Positions 41,994 to 49,095 of a DNA stretch of 53,704 nucleotides are shown here, in pieces (positions within the stretch are counted from its first letter, which is position 1; the number at the start of each line of letters is the position of its first letter). Location of the stretch: positions 8,643 through 62,346 of the forward strand of contig DJEL01000032.1 in assembly GCA_002432425.1 (NCBI GenBank), read 5' to 3'. The DNA is from Lachnospiraceae bacterium UBA5899. GTDB lineage: Bacteria > Bacillota > Clostridia > Lachnospirales > Lachnospiraceae. Below the pieces are notes generated by a model. The model saw only the letters and a program-made list of their open reading frames with translations. It ran no database searches and was not told where the DNA came from. Made by a program: the position numbers and the translations under genes.

Positions 41994-43355
41994 ATGGCAG
42001 AGATAAAAAAATATCACAAACCGCTCAATATCAATATCGGCATGGTTATTTTCGCTGCCATTTTTATCTATGTCTGCATCTGTATCAGCATGTATTTCCG
42101 TACCAGCCATATCCGTCCCTACGAAGTAAGAGAAGGCTCTTTGGCATCGGACAAGTTCTATACCGGCATTGCCCTGCGGGAGGAAACCGTTGTGGAAGCC
42201 GATTCCGCCGGCTATGTCAATTATTATGTAAGAGAAGGCGAGAGAGCTGCCTGCGGCGACTTAGTCTACACCACCTCCGCCAGCGATACCACCGCCCTGA
42301 AAATCCAGGCTGCGGAAGACGTTACCCTTTCGGAGAGCGAGCTTTCCCAGTTAAAAAGCGATGTCATTAACTTTACGCACGGTTTTTCCGAAGAAGCTTT
42401 CGGCAAAGCCTACGATTTTAAATATTCCATGAAAAGCGCCATGCTGAAATTCACCGGAAGCACTCTGCTTAGTGAGCTTTCTTCCGGCAACAGCGGACTC
42501 CGCGCTTCCTATGCGCCCGCTACCGGCATTGTCATGTACTGGATGGACGGATTGGAAAGCACTGCGGCGGATGACATTACCGCAGAGGATTTTGACAGTG
42601 CGAAACATACAAAGAACCAGCTCCTTTCCAATGAAATGATTTCGGCGGGTTCTCCTGCCTACAAAATCTGCGACAAGGAAGAATGGTCCATTGTCATAAA
42701 AACCGACGTGGCAACGGCAGCCGATTTGGAAGAAGAGGGCTATGTAAAGGTTCGTTTTATGAAAAACCAGTTGGAATCCTGGGGTTCGGTATCCTTGATT
42801 TCCGGTGCCGACCAGGGCACCTATGTGAAGCTGACCTTTACCAATTCCATGGTAACCTTCAGCAACGAACGTTATCTGGAAATCGAACTTCTTGTGCATG
42901 ACGAGACGGGACTTAAAATTCCCAACACATCCATTGCACAGAGGGAATTTTATCTGATACCCACCGATTTTGTCACCGTAAGCGGCGACGGCGACACTTA
43001 CGGCGTTTTGCGCGACACCGTACTGGAAAACGGAAACAAAAGCACGGAGTATGTGACCGTCAGCATTTACAGTGAGGTAAACGGCAAATATTACGTGGAT
43101 GCGGACACCCTGCGGAGCGGCGATGTGCTGCATGCAACGGACTCCACCCGCACCTGTTCCGTCAGTGAAAAAGCCACGCTGACCGGTGTTTACAACATGA
43201 ACAAGGGGTACGCGGATTTCCGCCAGATAGAAATTTTATACCAGAACGAAGAATACGCCATTGTAAAATCCAATACGGATTACGGCTTGAATGTATATGA
43301 CCTGATTGTCCAGGATGCCTCCACGGTAACCGCCGACCAGTTCATTTACCGATAA
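41994..43355 (+). CDS. HlyD-like membrane fusion protein, orphan
   Basis: 453 residues. One N-terminal membrane segment (about 18-37) is followed by a lipoyl/barrel-sandwich half (GIALREETVVEADSAGYVNY, about 57-76, then VREGERAACGDLVY). A helical hairpin and beta-barrel domains follow, with IPNTSIAQREFYLIP (about 307-321) as in HlyD adaptors. HlyD proteins connect inner-membrane pumps to outer parts, but no ABC, RND or MFS partner gene is adjacent. Its neighbours are the yggS homologue and sepF. An envelope or division role is inferred from position only. GGAAAGGA precedes the ATG. Confidence 0.75.
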   Translation: MAEIKKYHKPLNINIGMVIFAAIFIYVCICISMYFRTSHIRPYEVREGSLASDKFYTGIALREETVVEADSAGYVNYYVREGERAACGDLVYTTSASDTTALKIQAAEDVTLSESELSQLKSDVINFTHGFSEEAFGKAYDFKYSMKSAMLKFTGSTLLSELSSGNSGLRASYAPATGIVMYWMDGLESTAADDITAEDFDSAKHTKNQLLSNEMISAGSPAYKICDKEEWSIVIKTDVATAADLEEEGYVKVRFMKNQLESWGSVSLISGADQGTYVKLTFTNSMVTFSNERYLEIELLVHDETGLKIPNTSIAQREFYLIPTDFVTVSGDGDTYGVLRDTVLENGNKSTEYVTVSIYSEVNGKYYVDADTLRSGDVLHATDSTRTCSVSEKATLTGVYNMNKGYADFRQIEILYQNEEYAIVKSNTDYGLNVYDLIVQDASTVTADQFIYR

Positions 43356-43372
43356 AGAAAGGCAGTGATTTT

Positions 43373-44071
43373 ATGATAACCGAAAATATAAGCGAAGTCA
43401 GGAAAAACATGGAGGAGGCGTGCCGGGTATCCGGAAGAAACCTAAAAGAGGTTTCCCTGATAGCCGTCAGCAAGACGAAGCCAGTCCCCATGCTGCAGGA
43501 AGCCTATGATGCCGGCTGCCGGGATTTCGGGGAAAACAAGGTTCAGGAAATTATGGATAAGATTGACAAGCTTCCTTCCGATATCCGCTGGCACATGATT
43601 GGGCACTTACAGACCAACAAAGTAAAATACATTGTGGGAAAGGTCTTTTTAATCCACAGTGTGGACTCCCTGCATCTGGCGGAAGCCATCAGCAAGGAAG
43701 CTGTCAAGCAGAATACCACGGTAAATATCCTGATAGAAGTCAATGTGGCAAAGGAAGATACCAAGTACGGCGCTATGGCGGAGGATACCGTGTCGCTTGT
43801 GGAAAAAATTGCACTTTTGCCGGGAATTTGTGTCAAAGGACTGATGACAATCGCACCATATGTAGAAAATCCGCAGGAAAACAGACAATATTTTGTAAAG
43901 CTGAGGCAATTAGCAGTTGACATTAAGTCAAAAAACATTGATAATGTCCATATGGATATTTTGTCAATGGGGATGACCGGCGACTATATGGTAGCCATAG
44001 AAGAAGGTGCCACATACGTGAGAGTCGGCACCGGCATATTCGGCGAAAGACAGTACGGTCTGAATGTATAA
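43373..44071 (+). CDS. PLP homeostasis protein (YggS/PLPBP family)
   Basis: 232 residues forming a TIM barrel like the N-terminal domain of alanine racemase, with the PLP lysine in LIAVSKTKP (about 29-37). HMIGHLQTNKVKYI (about 78-91) and SMGMTGDYMVAIEEGATYVR (about 200-219) are family signatures. It binds pyridoxal phosphate and maintains B6 and amino-acid balance, without known catalysis. In Gram-positives the gene is usually next to sepF (as YlmE), as here. Confidence 0.93.
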   Translation: MITENISEVRKNMEEACRVSGRNLKEVSLIAVSKTKPVPMLQEAYDAGCRDFGENKVQEIMDKIDKLPSDIRWHMIGHLQTNKVKYIVGKVFLIHSVDSLHLAEAISKEAVKQNTTVNILIEVNVAKEDTKYGAMAEDTVSLVEKIALLPGICVKGLMTIAPYVENPQENRQYFVKLRQLAVDIKSKNIDNVHMDILSMGMTGDYMVAIEEGATYVRVGTGIFGERQYGLNV

Positions 44072-44089
44072 ATAAGGAGAGAGTGTAAT

Positions 44090-44608
44090 ATGGGTGTCAT
44101 GGACAAGTTTTTAAATTACATGAAGTTAAACGAAGATGAAGAAGAATACGAAACCGATGATGATTATATAGATGATGACGAGGACGATTATGTAGAGCCT
44201 GCCAAGAAATCTTCCTACAAGGATGCGGAAGAGGACAAGCCCGCAAAGAAAACACCCCTTACCAAGGTGACGCCGATGTCGAAGAATACGGCAAAGCGCA
44301 TGCAGAGTGCGGGCGGCATGGAAGTCTGTGTATTTAAGCCCGCTTCCGTAGAGGATGCCAGGGAGATTACCGAAACGCTTCTTGCCAATAGGACCGTAGT
44401 GCTCAACTTAGAGGGTCTGGACGTGGACATTGCCCAGAGAATTATCGACTTTACATCCGGTTCCTGCTACGCCATCAACGGCAACCTGCAGAAGATTTCC
44501 CATTATATTTTCATTATCACACCTGCCAGCGTAGATATATCAGGTGATTTTCAGGATTTATTAGGCGGAAGCGCTTTTGATGTTCCCATCAACAACAACG
44601 GATATTAA
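44090..44608 (+). CDS. sepF: Cell division protein SepF
   Basis: 172 residues. The N-terminal amphipathic membrane-binding helix (MGVMDKFLNYMKL) leads into an acidic linker (about 15-60, many Asp and Glu) and the SepF core (about 80-165). The core shows VCVFKPASVEDAREI and NRTVVLNLEGLDVDIAQRII. SepF tethers FtsZ to the membrane at the septum, in place of or beside FtsA. It starts 18 bases after the yggS homologue, and a hairpin follows. Confidence 0.94.
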   Translation: MGVMDKFLNYMKLNEDEEEYETDDDYIDDDEDDYVEPAKKSSYKDAEEDKPAKKTPLTKVTPMSKNTAKRMQSAGGMEVCVFKPASVEDAREITETLLANRTVVLNLEGLDVDIAQRIIDFTSGSCYAINGNLQKISHYIFIITPASVDISGDFQDLLGGSAFDVPINNNGY

Positions 44609-44638
44609 AGCAGCATTCCTGTTCCCATGTAGAAAAGC

Positions 44639-44669
44639 AAGGACAGATAGTGATATCTGTCCTTTTCTT
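44639..44669 (+). terminator. Terminator or attenuator between sepF and aroB
   Basis: AAGGACAGATA (44639-44649) pairs perfectly with TATCTGTCCTT (44654-44664) around GTGA, then TTCTT. It ends only about 23 bases before the aroB ATG, leaving no room for another promoter. Confidence 0.75.
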
Positions 44670-44691
44670 AAGCTTAAAGAGAGGATTTGAC

Positions 44692-45804
44692 ATGAATAAC
44701 AAAAGATTACCTATTTCCTATGAAGGAAAACCCTGCTATGATATTGTATTTTCCACGGATTTTGAAGCACTGCCCGCAGAACTTTCCGCTCTCGGCACCG
44801 AAAGCCGGAAAATCTGTGTGGTAACCGACTCCAAGGTAGCCCCTTTGTACGGAGATGCCGTAAAAGAGCTTGCCGGCAGTGTCTGCAAGGAAGCCTGCCT
44901 CTATGTATTCCCGGAAGGCGAGGAAAGCAAGAATTTAAATACCGTAAAGGATTTATATGCCTTTTTAATCGAACATCATTTTGACCGGAAGGATTTGCTC
45001 ATCGCTTTAGGCGGCGGTGTAGTAGGCGATTTGACCGGCTTTGCGGCAGCAACCTATCTGCGCGGTATTGATTTTGTGCAGATTCCGACCACCTTACTGG
45101 CTCAGGCGGACAGCTCCATCGGCGGAAAAACCGGTGTGGATTTCGACAGCTACAAAAACATGGTGGGCGCTTTCCACATGCCGAAGCTGGTTTATATGAA
45201 TGTCAGCACCCTGACCACTCTGGATGACAGACAGTTCTTTGCCGGCTTTGCCGAAATCATGAAGCACGGACTTATCAAGGACGAAGCCTACTATCTGTGG
45301 CTGATTGACAATATGTACGAAATCTGCGAAAGGGATTTGCCTACACTTTCCGAAATGACCTACCGGAGCTGTGAAATCAAAAAGGCAGTGGTGGAAAAGG
45401 ACCCTTTAGAAAAGGGCGACAGAGCTTTGCTCAACTTCGGACACACCATCGGACACGCCATCGAAAAAGCCAAGCATTTCACCCTGCTTCACGGCGAATG
45501 TGTGGCTCTCGGCGCCGTAGCGGCTGCTTTTATTTCCTGGAAAAGGAACATGATTTCCATGGAAGAGTACTACGAAATCCGGGATATGTTCGTTCCGTTC
45601 AATCTGCCCATCAGCATTGACAACATTGACCCGAAGGAAATTGTGAAGCTTACGAAATCCGACAAAAAGATGGAGTCCGGCACTTTAAAGTTTGTTCTCT
45701 TAAAGAGCATCGGACATGCCGTTACCGATACCACGGTTACGGAAGAGGAAATCTTAAAAGCCGTGGAAGAAATTTATTTTAGCGAAGAGGATGCCCATGA
45801 ATAA
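44692..45804 (+). CDS. aroB: 3-dehydroquinate synthase AroB
   Basis: 370 residues from ATG 44692, with GAGAGGA 5-6 bases upstream; the frame is open to 44650 across the terminator hairpin. AroB cyclises DAHP to 3-dehydroquinate in the shikimate pathway using NAD and a divalent metal. LIALGGGVVGDLTGFAAATY (about 101-120, NAD site), QADSSIGGKTGVDF (about 141-154) and the metal ligands in FAEIMKHGLIKD, FGHTIGHAIEK and LLHGECVALG are present. No other shikimate gene is near. It overlaps lspA by 8 bases. Confidence 0.95.
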   Translation: MNNKRLPISYEGKPCYDIVFSTDFEALPAELSALGTESRKICVVTDSKVAPLYGDAVKELAGSVCKEACLYVFPEGEESKNLNTVKDLYAFLIEHHFDRKDLLIALGGGVVGDLTGFAAATYLRGIDFVQIPTTLLAQADSSIGGKTGVDFDSYKNMVGAFHMPKLVYMNVSTLTTLDDRQFFAGFAEIMKHGLIKDEAYYLWLIDNMYEICERDLPTLSEMTYRSCEIKKAVVEKDPLEKGDRALLNFGHTIGHAIEKAKHFTLLHGECVALGAVAAAFISWKRNMISMEEYYEIRDMFVPFNLPISIDNIDPKEIVKLTKSDKKMESGTLKFVLLKSIGHAVTDTTVTEEEILKAVEEIYFSEEDAHE

Positions 45805-46330
45805 CAAAAAAGCAAAAATAAAATGGATGCTCATTTCCCTGCTTGTTATGGCACTTGCCATTGCGGCAGACCAGTTTACCAAGCATCTGACCCTGTTGCA
45901 TCTTAAGGACAAAACACCGGTTTCACTGATTGACGGCGTGCTGGAACTGCATTTTTATCCCAATACCGGCATTGCCTGGAGCATGCTGGAAGGACAGCTT
46001 TTCTTCATTGTCTTTATGGGAATTGTTTTCTTATCCGTTATGCTGTTCTTTGTGTTAAGACTGCCCGAGCAGAAGAAATTCCATATTCTCTACATCCTGT
46101 CGGGACTTCTGGCAGGCGGTGCTCTGGGCAACATGATTGACCGCATCCGGCTTGGATATGTCGTGGATTTTATTTATTTTTCCCTGATAAATTTCCCGGT
46201 GTTCAACGTTGCCGACTGCTGCATCGTCATCAGCATCGCCTGGGCATGCATCTTGTTCCTGTTTATTTACAAAGAAGAGGATTTGACCTTCTTAAGCTTC
46301 AAGCAGAAAAAATACAGAAAAGTCAAATAA
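45797..46330 (+). CDS. lspA: Lipoprotein signal peptidase LspA
   Basis: 177 residues from ATG 45797, with GAGG 6 bases upstream; ATG 45791 would place the ribosome-binding site against the start. Four membrane segments. The aspartyl protease motifs are NMIDRIRLGYVVDFI (catalytic Asp) and FNVADCCIVI (second catalytic Asp). NTGIAWSM is the usual NxGxAF region. It removes the signal peptide after Lgt has modified the lipobox cysteine. Its gene begins inside aroB, and rluD-type follows after 14 bases. Confidence 0.94.
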   Translation: MNNKKAKIKWMLISLLVMALAIAADQFTKHLTLLHLKDKTPVSLIDGVLELHFYPNTGIAWSMLEGQLFFIVFMGIVFLSVMLFFVLRLPEQKKFHILYILSGLLAGGALGNMIDRIRLGYVVDFIYFSLINFPVFNVADCCIVISIAWACILFLFIYKEEDLTFLSFKQKKYRKVK

Positions 46331-46344
46331 CCGTGTGAAAAATT

Positions 46345-47253
46345 ATGGATGAATTTTGTTTTCAGATAACCGAAGAACTGGAAGAAGAGAGACTCGATAA
46401 GTGTATCAGTATGCTTATCGAGTCTTTGTCGCGCTCTTTTATCCAGAAAATGATAAAGGACGAAGCCGTTACCGTAAACGGAAAGCCGGCAAAGGGAAGC
46501 TACCGGGTAAAATGCGACGATGAAGTGGTATTCTGCCTGCCGAAGGCGGTGGAGCCGGACATACTGCCGGAGGATATTCCTCTGGATATTCTCTATGAAG
46601 ATGCGGATGTCATCGTGGTAAACAAGCCCAAGGGCATGGTGGTGCATCCGGCGGCGGGGCACTACAGCGGAACGCTTGTCAACGCCCTTTTATACCACTG
46701 CAAAGACCTTTCCGGCATTAACGGCGTCATGCGTCCCGGCATCGTCCACCGCATCGACAAGGACACCACCGGTTCCCTGATTGCCTGTAAAAACGATTTT
46801 GCCCACAATAGAATTGCCGAACAGTTAAAAGAGCATTCCATTGTGCGTAAGTACCGCGCCATCTGCTTCGGCAATCTGAAGGAAGATGAAGGCACCGTGG
46901 ACAAACCCATCGGAAGGGATCCGAACAACCGGAAGAAAATGGCGGTTGTGCCAAACGGCAAGCACGCCGTTACCCATTACCGGGTGTTGGAGCATTTTAA
47001 CGGCTATACCTATATCGAATGCATCTTAGAAACCGGGCGTACCCACCAGATACGCGTGCATATGGCAAGTATCGGGCATCCTCTTCTGGGGGATGAGGTC
47101 TATTCCAACCGCAAAGCTCCCTTTCATCTGGAAGGGCAGACCCTGCATGCCATGACCCTCGGATTTAAGCATCCGCATACCGGTGAATATATCGAAACCA
47201 ACGCGCCATTGCCCGATTATTTTGTGCATCTTTTACAGATTTTACATCAGTAG
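46345..47253 (+). CDS. RluA/RluD family pseudouridine synthase
   Basis: 302 residues. An N-terminal S4 RNA-binding domain (about 10-70) precedes the catalytic domain with HRIDKDTTG (135-143), whose Asp138 is the active-site nucleophile. GRTHQIRVHMASIGHPLLGD (about 231-250) is the conserved C-terminal motif. It isomerises uridine in 23S rRNA. The lspA-adjacent copy in Firmicutes is of the YlyB/RluD type, but the exact target uridines cannot be read from the sequence. The kinase-like gene's promoter lies just after its stop. Confidence 0.92.
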   Translation: MDEFCFQITEELEEERLDKCISMLIESLSRSFIQKMIKDEAVTVNGKPAKGSYRVKCDDEVVFCLPKAVEPDILPEDIPLDILYEDADVIVVNKPKGMVVHPAAGHYSGTLVNALLYHCKDLSGINGVMRPGIVHRIDKDTTGSLIACKNDFAHNRIAEQLKEHSIVRKYRAICFGNLKEDEGTVDKPIGRDPNNRKKMAVVPNGKHAVTHYRVLEHFNGYTYIECILETGRTHQIRVHMASIGHPLLGDEVYSNRKAPFHLEGQTLHAMTLGFKHPHTGEYIETNAPLPDYFVHLLQILHQ

Positions 47254-47256
47254 TGT

Positions 47257-47285
47257 TTGAAATTTTCTGTCAATTATGATATAAT
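47257..47285 (+). promoter_or_regulatory. Sigma-A promoter of the cytidylate-kinase-like gene
   Basis: TTGAAA (47257-47262), 17 bases and consensus TATAAT (47280-47285) directly follow the pseudouridine synthase gene. Confidence 0.75.
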
Positions 47286-47319
47286 AACTCAAAAGAAACA
47301 CAGAAAGGCGGGTCATGTT

Positions 47320-47940
47320 ATGAATACTATAATTACTATTGGCCGTCAGTTCGGCAGTGCAGGCCATGAAATCGGAAGACAACTTGCTGAGCATTTCGGA
47401 ATTAAATGTTATGATAAGGAGCTTTTGACAAGAGCAGCAAAGGAGAGCGGTTTCTGCGAGGAAATGATTCAGAACCATGACGAAAGACCTACCAACTCTT
47501 TCCTGTATAATCTGGTTATGGATACCTATTCCTTCGGTTACAATGCTTCCTCCTTCGTGGATATGCCCATCAGCCACAAGGTATTTTTAGCACAGTTTGA
47601 TACCATTAAAAAAATTGCGGATGAAGGTCCCTGCGTTATCGTAGGACGCTGTGCGGACTATGCTTTATCCGAATACAAGAACTGTCTGAAGCTTTTCATT
47701 TACAGCGATGAGGCGACAAAGATTGCCCGTATCCGTGAAAAATTCGATGTCAGTGAAAGCAAAGCCAAAGACATGATGCTTAAAAAGGATAAGCAGCGTC
47801 AGAGCTATTACAATTATTACTCCTCCAAGAAGTGGGGCAGAGCGGACAGCTACGACCTCTGCATCAACAGCAGTATATTAGGTGTAGAAGGCACGGTAAA
47901 CCTGATTATCCAGTACATAGAGGATTTTGAAAAAAGATAA
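47320..47940 (+). CDS. Cytidylate kinase-like family protein
   Basis: 206 residues from ATG 47320 (AAAGGCGGG upstream); an open frame back to 47257 runs through the promoter. The N terminus MNTIITIGRQFGSAGHEIGR has a P-loop-like glycine-rich turn (GRQFGSAG) of the AAA_26/cytidylate-kinase-like family. GPCVIVGRCADYAL (about 106-119) is the second typical motif. The classical GxGxGK[ST] is missing, so whether it phosphorylates nucleotides is uncertain. It is transcribed from its own promoter and precedes the rplU promoter. Confidence 0.85.
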   Translation: MNTIITIGRQFGSAGHEIGRQLAEHFGIKCYDKELLTRAAKESGFCEEMIQNHDERPTNSFLYNLVMDTYSFGYNASSFVDMPISHKVFLAQFDTIKKIADEGPCVIVGRCADYALSEYKNCLKLFIYSDEATKIARIREKFDVSESKAKDMMLKKDKQRQSYYNYYSSKKWGRADSYDLCINSSILGVEGTVNLIIQYIEDFEKR

Positions 47941-47948
47941 AAGTTTTC

Positions 47949-47977
47949 TTGACAAGGCACCCCCTTAGTGCTATGAT
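47949..47977 (+). promoter_or_regulatory. Sigma-A promoter of rplU-prp-rpmA
   Basis: Consensus TTGACA (47949-47954), 17 bases and TATGAT (47972-47977), 9 bases after the previous stop codon. The spacer carries GGCACCCCCTTA, complementary to the rplU ribosome-binding site. Confidence 0.8.
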
Positions 47978-47983
47978 ACATGC

Positions 47984-48084
47984 GTATGCCGCATAACGAG
48001 GTAGAAGTATGTTCATTTTTGAACATCACCGCAGTTAGCGAGTAAATGGGCTCATGGGTTCATAGAATAAGGAGGTGCCTTATA
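47984..48084 (+). ncRNA. Ribosomal protein L21 leader (5' UTR regulatory RNA)
   Basis: About 100 transcribed bases precede rplU. ATGCG (47980-47984) can pair with CGCAT (47990-47994). ATGTTCA (48009-48015) pairs perfectly with TGAACAT (48020-48026) around TTTT. The strong RBS GGAGGTG lies at 48071-48077. Position and size match the L21 leader class of Firmicutes, thought to bind L21 for feedback control. The class assignment is by context and not a covariance-model match. Confidence 0.6.
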
Positions 48085-48390
48085 ATGTACGCAATTATTG
48101 CAACAGGTGGAAAGCAGTACAAGGTTGCTGAAGGTGATGTGCTGAAGGTTGAAAAATTAGACGCAGAAGCCGGCAACACTGTTACTTTTGATCAGGTTAT
48201 CGCAGTTAGTGACGGTTCCCTGAAAGTTGGAGCTGACGTAGCTAACGCATCTGTAACCGCAACTGTTATGGAACAGGGACGTGGCAAAAAGGTTATTGTA
48301 TACAAATACAAGAGAAAAACCGGTTACCACAAGAAGAACGGTCACAGACAGAGCTATACTCAGGTTAAGATTGAAAAGATTAATGCATAA
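48085..48390 (+). CDS. rplU: 50S ribosomal protein L21
   Basis: 101 residues from ATG 48085, 7 bases after GGAGGTG. MYAIIATGGKQYKVAEGD at the N terminus and KRKTGYHKKNGHRQSYTQVK at about 76-95 are invariant L21 features. It is an early-assembly large-subunit protein contacting 23S rRNA. It heads the rplU-prp-rpmA operon. Confidence 0.97.
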   Translation: MYAIIATGGKQYKVAEGDVLKVEKLDAEAGNTVTFDQVIAVSDGSLKVGADVANASVTATVMEQGRGKKVIVYKYKRKTGYHKKNGHRQSYTQVKIEKINA

Positions 48391-48392
48391 TT

Positions 48393-48728
48393 ATGACGAC
48401 AATCAAAATCGGTAAGAGCCCTGACGGCGCTTACAAACAAATAATCTGTTCGGGACATGCCGGTTTTGCAGGCAGAAAGGACTCCTATGATGTAGTCTGT
48501 GCTTCCGTATCGGTGCTGGTTATCAATACCATCAACGCACTGGAAGAGCTTGCCGGTGAAACTTTCAAAACCGTAAGCAACGAAAAGAATGGTTTCATCC
48601 GTTGTGATTTTGAAACTCCCTTACAGGAACGTTCCGTATTTCTTTTGGATGCCATGGTATATGGCCTTGAAAATATCGAAAAGCAGTACGGAAAGAAGTA
48701 TTTACAAATTGATTTCGAGGAGGTGTAG
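48393..48728 (+). CDS. prp: Ribosomal-processing cysteine protease Prp
   Basis: 111 residues, starting 2 bases after rplU. GHAGFAGRKDSYDVVCASVS (21-40) holds the catalytic pair H22 and C36. Prp removes the N-terminal extension of L27 in Firmicutes and related bacteria, a step needed for ribosome function. The matching extended L27 is encoded 4 bases downstream. Size and position are typical of the family. Confidence 0.95.
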   Translation: MTTIKIGKSPDGAYKQIICSGHAGFAGRKDSYDVVCASVSVLVINTINALEELAGETFKTVSNEKNGFIRCDFETPLQERSVFLLDAMVYGLENIEKQYGKKYLQIDFEEV

Positions 48729-48732
48729 ACCG

Positions 48733-49017
48733 ATGTTAAATTTGAACCTTCAATTTTTTGCTCATAAAAAAGGTGTTGGTTCTACCAAGAACGGTAGAGA
48801 TTCCGAGTCCAAGAGATTAGGAGCAAAGAGAGCTGACGGCCAGTTTGTAAAAGCTGGTAATATCTTATACAGACAGCGTGGTACCAAGATTCATCCCGGC
48901 GTTAACGTTGGTATTGGTGGAGATGATACATTATTCGCTAAGGTTGACGGTGTCCTGAAGTTCGAAAGAAAAGGCAGAGACAAGAAGCAGGCTTCCGTAT
49001 ATCCGGTTGAAGAATAA
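48733..49017 (+). CDS. rpmA: 50S ribosomal protein L27 with cleavable N-terminal extension
   Basis: 94 residues from ATG 48733; GAGGTG lies in the last codons of prp. The precursor begins MLNLNLQFFAHKKGVGS. The NLQFF segment is the Prp recognition motif, with cleavage after the second Phe, leaving mature L27 starting AHKKG. The new N terminus reaches the peptidyl-transferase centre. A hairpin terminator follows the stop. Confidence 0.97.
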   Translation: MLNLNLQFFAHKKGVGSTKNGRDSESKRLGAKRADGQFVKAGNILYRQRGTKIHPGVNVGIGGDDTLFAKVDGVLKFERKGRDKKQASVYPVEE

Positions 49018-49034
49018 GATAAAAAAGCGTTCAT

Positions 49035-49067
49035 GGGCTTCAAACAATCTGTTTGAAGCCCCTTTTT
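49035..49067 (+). terminator. Intrinsic terminator after rpmA
   Basis: GGGCTTCAAAC (49035-49045) pairs perfectly with GTTTGAAGCCC (49051-49061), with a 5-base loop, then C and five T. The obg start is only 28 bases beyond, with no promoter between, so some read-through is required. Confidence 0.9.
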
Positions 49068-49095
49068 GGTATATGACAAGAAAGTTGGTGTAAAA

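Noticed and set aside
42351..43133. 260-codon open frame on the - strand
   Set aside because: It is a shadow of the HlyD-like gene, with no family resemblance and no start signals.
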